Shown piece after piece: positions 6,828-9,623 of a DNA stretch of 9,623 nucleotides. Source of the DNA: Frankiaceae bacterium (GTDB lineage Bacteria > Actinomycetota > Actinomycetes > JAVEEB01); contig JAVEEB010000029.1 in assembly GCA_030840665.1 (NCBI GenBank), positions 1 through 9,623 of the forward strand, read 5' to 3'. Below the pieces are notes generated by a model that saw only the letters and a program-made list of their open reading frames with translations, was not told the origin of the DNA and did no database searches. Numbering within the stretch: the first letter of the stretch is position 1; each line of letters opens with the position of its first letter. Position numbers and translations under genes: made by a program.

Positions 6828-8258
6828 TCAGGCCGTGGCGGGGGGAGCGGCGAGATCGTCGTCGCCGTGGCGACCCTGGGCGTTGAGGTCGACGAACGGC
6901 TGGCGCTGCAGTTCGGTCGCCGCGGGCAACCGCACCTCGACGCTCACCCATCCCGGCTCGGAGTGCACGGAGACGGCACCGCCGGCCGCGGCAACCAGCC
7001 GCCGCACGACGTAGAGGCCGACGCCTGCGCCGCCCCGCGACCGCGTGTCCGAAGCGTCCGCGAGCGTAAACGGCTCGAACAGCCCCGCGAGGGTGCTGGC
7101 GTCGATCCCGTGGGCCTCGTTCGCGACCGTGATGACCACGGACGTCCCGTCGGAGACGGCGGTCAGCAGCGCCTGCGACCCGCTCTCGGCGTGCACGACC
7201 GCGTTGTCGACGAGGTTGGCGAGGACCTGGTGGAGGGCGTCACGATCAATCCGCGCGTACAACCGCCGGGGCACCGCGACGGCGACCGGGTGCAGCCGCT
7301 CCGGGCCGCGGTCGTTGGCAGCGGCGTGCCGGCCGTGGACCACCATCGCCACCTCGCTGGCCACTTCGTGCACGTCCGAGGCGTCCCAGCCGTCCATGTC
7401 CGGCACCTCGGCCGCCGCGAGCATGTTCTCCAGCAGCCGCGACAGCCGATCCGTGTTGGCCACGATGCCGTCGAGGAGGTCGTTGGTCCGCTCGGCGTCC
7501 ATGCGGTCGCGCCGCCGCCGGAGCGTGAGGGCCGAGCCTCGGATCGCCGTCAGCGGCGTCCGGAACTCGTGCGACACCGTGGCCACCAATTGCTCGCGCG
7601 TGGTGGACAACTCGTCCAGCTGTTCGCGCAATTCGGCGCGCCCGGAGGACAGCTCCGCATGCGCGTCCCGGGCGAGGTCGCGGCTCTGCTCCAGGTAGTG
7701 CCAGAAGACCACGAGGCTGCCGCAGGTCAACAGCACCAGCGAGCCATGCACGAGCGCCGGCTCCCACGCCGGGCGTCCCGCGACCAGTGACCGGGGGGTG
7801 ATGAGTGCGGCAAGCACGTGCTGGAGCGTGATGTACGACAGCGTGAACAGGTACGTGGGCCAGTCTTCGTACAGCGCAATCAGCGTCAGGGCCAGCAAGA
7901 TGTGGAACGTCGCGTACGACTCCCCATGGGACACGACGATCAGGACGCCCGACGCCGTGAGCAGGGCGGTGGCCGCGGCGACCATCCGTGCGCGTCGGGA
8001 CATCGGGGCCCAGGTCAGGGCTGCCGCCACCGCGACGACCGCGATGCCCGACCAGGCTTGCCAGGACCGCTCGTGCCGGGCGACGGCGTAGAGCGGCAGC
8101 AGCACGACGTGCGCGGCGAGGACCCAGCGGACGAGGCCGTGCCGCGACGACCAGTCCTCGTCGCCGAGCTGCCCGCCGCGGGGCAGCCAAGAGCGCAGGT
8201 CCGCCGTCCGCCCGGTCCGCATGGCTCCAGAGTCGCGTGCGACAGCGTGTTCGCCCAT
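6828..8258 (-). CDS. Membrane-bound sensor histidine kinase, orphan in this window
   Basis: This is a 476-residue two-component sensor kinase. ATG 8258 is preferred: AGGTGG lies three bases before it, and the longer in-frame sequence upstream lies in the regulatory gap and is not protein-like. An alternative start is ATG at 8222. Residues about 43-187 hold five to six hydrophobic helices, including HILLALTLIALYEDWPTYL, a pattern I recall from membrane sensor regions of other actinobacterial kinases and GGDEF proteins. Residues 188-225 form a charged linker helix, probably coiled coil. The HisKA domain follows with phospho-acceptor His230 (ATVSHEFRTPLTAIRG), then the ATPase domain: N box LANLVDNAVVHA (Asn348, Asn352), a degenerate G1 box VANEAHGI (378-385) where DxGxG is usual, F box LFEPF, and G2 box GGAGVGL (409-415). 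The last 25 residues are an acidic tail. No response regulator gene is adjacent, so its partner is unknown. The signal is unknown; the lack of a large extracellular domain suggests sensing within the membrane. Confidence 0.92.
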   Translation of the reverse strand: MGEHAVARDSGAMRTGRTADLRSWLPRGGQLGDEDWSSRHGLVRWVLAAHVVLLPLYAVARHERSWQAWSGIAVVAVAAALTWAPMSRRARMVAAATALLTASGVLIVVSHGESYATFHILLALTLIALYEDWPTYLFTLSYITLQHVLAALITPRSLVAGRPAWEPALVHGSLVLLTCGSLVVFWHYLEQSRDLARDAHAELSSGRAELREQLDELSTTREQLVATVSHEFRTPLTAIRGSALTLRRRRDRMDAERTNDLLDGIVANTDRLSRLLENMLAAAEVPDMDGWDASDVHEVASEVAMVVHGRHAAANDRGPERLHPVAVAVPRRLYARIDRDALHQVLANLVDNAVVHAESGSQALLTAVSDGTSVVITVANEAHGIDASTLAGLFEPFTLADASDTRSRGGAGVGLYVVRRLVAAAGGAVSVHSEPGWVSVEVRLPAATELQRQPFVDLNAQGRHGDDDLAAPPATA

Positions 8259-8265
8259 GGCCCAC

Positions 8266-8285
8266 CTGGGTGATTTCTGGGTGAT
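8266..8285. repeat. Two direct 9-bp repeats, CTGGGTGAT, before the kinase gene
   Basis: CTGGGTGAT occurs at 8266-8274 and again at 8277-8285, giving an 11-base period, one helical turn. On the kinase strand the copies read ATCACCCAG and end eight bases before the kinase ATG, overlapping its ribosome site. Response regulators often bind such paired direct repeats, so this may be an autoregulatory site; the protein is unknown. Confidence 0.45.
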
Positions 8286-8314
8286 CCGTAGGGAAATGTC
8301 CGATCTAGCGCCAT

Positions 8315-8344
8315 TTGCCCGAAGGAGTTTATGACGGCTACTGT
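8315..8344 (+). promoter_or_regulatory. Candidate sigma-70-type promoter of the riboswitch-rpf-like transcript
   Basis: TTGCCC (8315-8320) and TACTGT (8339-8344) are spaced by 18 bases and resemble the -35 and -10 of the main actinobacterial sigma factor. The expected start near 8351 lies about 33 bases before the riboswitch P1 stem and would give a leader of about 206 bases. Confidence 0.5.
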
Positions 8345-8383
8345 GGCCTTCGTGCGGCGACACGCCGCACCGACGCTGCCTAC

Positions 8384-8543
8384 ACGCCGAATCCCGCTGG
8401 GACGCGTCTGCACACCGACACACCGCACGCGGGAGCGGGGGACCCAATTTCGGGCACGCGAACGATCGTGTCCTTGGGGTGAAGCCACCGACAGGTGGCC
8501 GGGCAATCCGAGCCCGAACCCGACAGCTGACCTCGTAGGCGTA
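8384..8543 (+). promoter_or_regulatory. Cyclic di-AMP (ydaO/yuaA-type) riboswitch
   Basis: The class signature is the 3' part GAACCCGACAGCTGACCTCG followed by TAGGCG (ending at 8541), with the upstream GCCGAATCC (8387-8395), GGGGGACCC (8437-8444 region) and GGGGTGAA (8476-8483) segments in the expected order. ACGCC (8384-8388) pairs with GGCGT (8538-8542) as the closing P1 stem, and GCCACC/GGTGGC (8484-8489/8494-8499) is a perfect internal hairpin. The RNA binds c-di-AMP and normally lowers expression of the gene downstream; in actinobacteria this class commonly precedes Rpf and other cell wall hydrolase genes, as it does here. Copies I recall mostly read GCTAACCTC where this one has GCTGACCTC. 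The expression platform is not obvious; the GGAGGGG ribosome site starts only a few bases after P1, so control could act on translation or on elongation. Confidence 0.88.
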
Positions 8544-8556
8544 CGGAGGGGACACC

Positions 8557-9255
8557 ATGCCCAACGCCCGCACGCCCGCCTACACAGGAAAGCATCGTCG
8601 CCAGACGCGAGGACGCACGGTTTCCCACCTGAGCGCAGCGGCCGCAGCCGGTGCCGTGCTCGCCGCCGGGGCTTTTGCCGGTGTCGCTGAAGCCGCGACC
8701 ACCAGCGACTTCGCCCGCCTGCGGATTTGTGAATCCGGCGGCAACTACGGCATCAACACGGGCAACGGCTACTACGGCGCCTACCAGTTCGATCTCCAAA
8801 CGTGGCACGGGCTCGGCCTGGCCGGGCGCCCCGACCAGGCCAGTCGGGCCACTCAGGACGCCGCGGCGCGCACCCTGCAGGCGCAGCGCGGCTGGGGCCC
8901 CTGGCCCGTCTGTTCCCGCAAGCTCGGCCTACGCGGGTCCGCCTCGACGGCCAGCCGTTCCTTGCGGCGCGCGCCCCTGAGCGGATTCCACGCGAATCTC
9001 ACCTTCCGGCCCGTGAAGGCACCGGCCTTTCCCGGCGTCCGGTTCACAACCGCGCTCGTCGGCTCCGTCCGGCCGGACGTGCGCAAGTGGCAGGCGCAGA
9101 TGGCCCGCCGCGGCTGGGTGATCACGGTCGACGGCCGGTACGGGCCGAAGTCGGCCGCGGTTGCCCGCAGCTTCGAGCGTCAGCAGCACATCAATGGCGC
9201 CGGCGTCGTCGGTGTCGTGGCGTGGCGGCTGGCCTGGGAAGCACCCACGAGCTAG
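8557..9255 (+). CDS. Rpf-like transglycosylase with peptidoglycan-binding domain
   Basis: This is a 232-residue secreted muralytic enzyme. ATG 8557 follows GGAGGGG by five bases. Residues 1-46 are a long signal peptide (KHRRQTRGR, then an Ala-rich core, cut probable after AEA at 46). Residues about 50-124 are the resuscitation-promoting-factor transglycosylase-like domain: RICESGGNYGINTGNGYYGAYQF with catalytic Glu59, and GWGPWPVCSRK; Cys58 and Cys119 match the usual disulfide pair. A linker of about 40 residues follows, then a PG_binding_1-like domain (about 168-228) with VRKWQAQMARRGW and TVDGRYGPKSAAV; its second repeat (HINGAGVVGVVAW) is degenerate. Rpf enzymes cleave glycan strands and help dormant or sporulating actinobacteria resume growth. 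The c-di-AMP riboswitch upstream indicates that high c-di-AMP represses this enzyme. The gene is monocistronic, bounded by its own promoter and an intrinsic terminator. Confidence 0.93.
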   Translation: MPNARTPAYTGKHRRQTRGRTVSHLSAAAAAGAVLAAGAFAGVAEAATTSDFARLRICESGGNYGINTGNGYYGAYQFDLQTWHGLGLAGRPDQASRATQDAAARTLQAQRGWGPWPVCSRKLGLRGSASTASRSLRRAPLSGFHANLTFRPVKAPAFPGVRFTTALVGSVRPDVRKWQAQMARRGWVITVDGRYGPKSAAVARSFERQQHINGAGVVGVVAWRLAWEAPTS

Positions 9256-9278
9256 GCCTGCACCCAGCAACCCAACGG

Positions 9279-9310
9279 AAAGGCCGTCCCGTCGCCGGGG
9301 CGGCCTTTTT
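9279..9310 (+). terminator. Intrinsic terminator of the rpf-like gene
   Basis: GGCCGTCCC (9282-9290) pairs with GGGGCGGCC (9297-9305) with one G-T pair around the loop GTCGCC, and is followed by five Ts (9306-9310). It lies 24 bases after the rpf-like stop codon. Confidence 0.9.
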
Positions 9311-9333
9311 CGCGCGTCCAGAAAATCGCATCG

Positions 9334-9350
9334 CTGTCGCTTAGTGACAG
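9334..9350. promoter_or_regulatory. Inverted repeat CTGTCGC-TTA-GTGACAG
   Basis: A 7-base inverted repeat with a three-base centre (one G-T pair if RNA) lies 104 bases before the start of the final gene. It contains TGTCGCTTAGTGACA, the shape of a dimeric-regulator operator. A TAGCGT (9362-9367) a few bases downstream could be a -10 element, in which case the palindrome would overlap the -35 region. No factor can be named. Confidence 0.4.
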
Positions 9351-9438
9351 ATGTGGGGGAATAGCGTCATTGTGTTTGGTGGGGCGGCTGTGACTGGTGT
9401 GACTGGTGTGACTGGTGTGACTGCTGAGATGACAGGTG
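9345..9438 (+). repeat. Six degenerate copies of TGAC(A/T)GNTG before the last gene
   Basis: Exact TGACTGGTG units stand in tandem at 9391-9399, 9400-9408 and 9409-9417, followed by TGACTGCTG at 9418-9426. Related copies flank the block: TGACAGATG at 9345-9353 and TGACAGGTG at 9430-9438. The block lies between the rpf-like terminator and the start of the final gene. It may be a cluster of regulator sites or simple tandem duplication. Confidence 0.6.
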
Positions 9439-9454
9439 TGCGAGGGAGTTGGCG

Positions 9455-9623
9455 TTGAAGGTGACGAACGACGAATACGTTCCGCGGCATGCTCGCCGCC
9501 GCCGGCTCCTCAGCCCGCGCGGCGCCGGCATGGTGGCCGCCGCGGTCCTCGCCTCGACGGGGTCCGCGGCCAATGCCTTCGCGTCGCCGACGCTCCGCGT
9601 GCCCGCGCGCCCCACAGGCCTGC
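9455..9623 (+). CDS. N-terminus of an exported protein (cut by window end)
   Basis: An open frame runs to the right edge with 56 complete codons. TTG 9455 is six bases after GAGGGAG (9442-9448) and is the best-spaced start; GTG 9461 in the same frame is the alternative, giving a product two residues shorter. The sequence begins KVTNDEYVPRHARRRRLL, then a hydrophobic Ala/Val-rich segment (GMVAAAVLASTGSAANAFA) and SPT, which is a typical actinobacterial signal peptide with cleavage probably after AFA. The basic n-region with RHARRR resembles KHRRQTR in the neighbouring rpf-like protein, so another secreted cell wall enzyme is plausible, but no mature domain is inside the window. The transcript would start after the rpf-like terminator and pass through the repeat array, so its control is separate from the c-di-AMP riboswitch. 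Confidence 0.7.
   Translation, partial: MKVTNDEYVPRHARRRRLLSPRGAGMVAAAVLASTGSAANAFASPTLRVPARPTGL

Noticed and set aside
6744..7790. Plus-strand frame of 348 codons opposite the histidine kinase
   Set aside because: Its product is Arg/Gly/Val/His-rich without motifs; the minus strand encodes an unmistakable kinase.
8331..8690. Small gene starting at ATG 8331 behind AAGGAG
   Set aside because: The ribosome site is tempting, but the frame runs through the whole riboswitch and into the rpf-like gene in another frame, and the product is Arg/Pro-rich. The bases are better explained as the promoter spacer. A short leader peptide cannot be fully excluded.
9391..9426. CRISPR array
   Set aside because: Units are 9 bases in direct contact without spacers.

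Overview
The window reads as chromosomal DNA of a high-GC actinomycete. The reasons are the strong G/C bias at third codon positions in every gene, a fabG-fabI(inhA-like) pair, a resuscitation-promoting-factor-like transglycosylase behind a c-di-AMP (ydaO-type) riboswitch, GTG/TTG starts, and a lipoprotein gene that looks leaderless. The enoyl reductase has the short substrate loop of ordinary FabI rather than the long loop of mycobacterial InhA, so a lineage without mycolic acids is a reasonable guess. I cannot name a genus.

Layout. (1) 1-2991, plus strand: the C-terminal end of a protein that looks like the DUF1839 family, then, after two bases, a complete 826-residue glycoside hydrolase family 2 / beta-mannosidase-like protein whose usual Asn-Glu acid/base motif reads Ser-Glu. 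(2) 3009-3359, plus: a small lipoprotein with its own apparent leaderless promoter, followed by a very strong 50-bp imperfect palindrome that probably terminates transcription from both sides. (3) 3500-3877, minus: a stand-alone STAS (anti-sigma-factor-antagonist-like) protein with Asp residues where the phosphorylated Ser normally sits. (4) 4135-5690, plus: fabG and fabI, the two reductases of type II fatty acid synthesis, separated by 29 bases that hold a 14-bp perfect palindrome. (5) 5667-6740, minus: a secreted CAP/SCP-domain protein overlapping fabI tail to tail by 24 bp; its start codon and Shine-Dalgarno lie in the loop of a perfect 9-bp hairpin. (6) 6828-8258, minus: an orphan membrane sensor histidine kinase with two 9-bp direct repeats one helical turn apart just upstream of its start. 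(7) 8315-9310, plus: promoter, c-di-AMP riboswitch, Rpf-like peptidoglycan hydrolase with a C-terminal peptidoglycan-binding domain, and an intrinsic terminator. (8) 9311-9623: a palindrome and six degenerate 9-bp repeats leading into the start of another exported protein cut by the window end.

Much of the right half concerns the cell envelope: fatty acid elongation, a secreted CAP protein, a membrane kinase, and a c-di-AMP-controlled muralytic enzyme. The left edge appears to be the tail of a different operon. I did not find an obviously new multi-gene system. The most unusual points are the altered GH2 active site beside the DUF1839-like gene, the Asp-substituted STAS protein, the start-codon hairpin of the CAP gene, the 50-bp palindrome, and the repeat array before the last gene.
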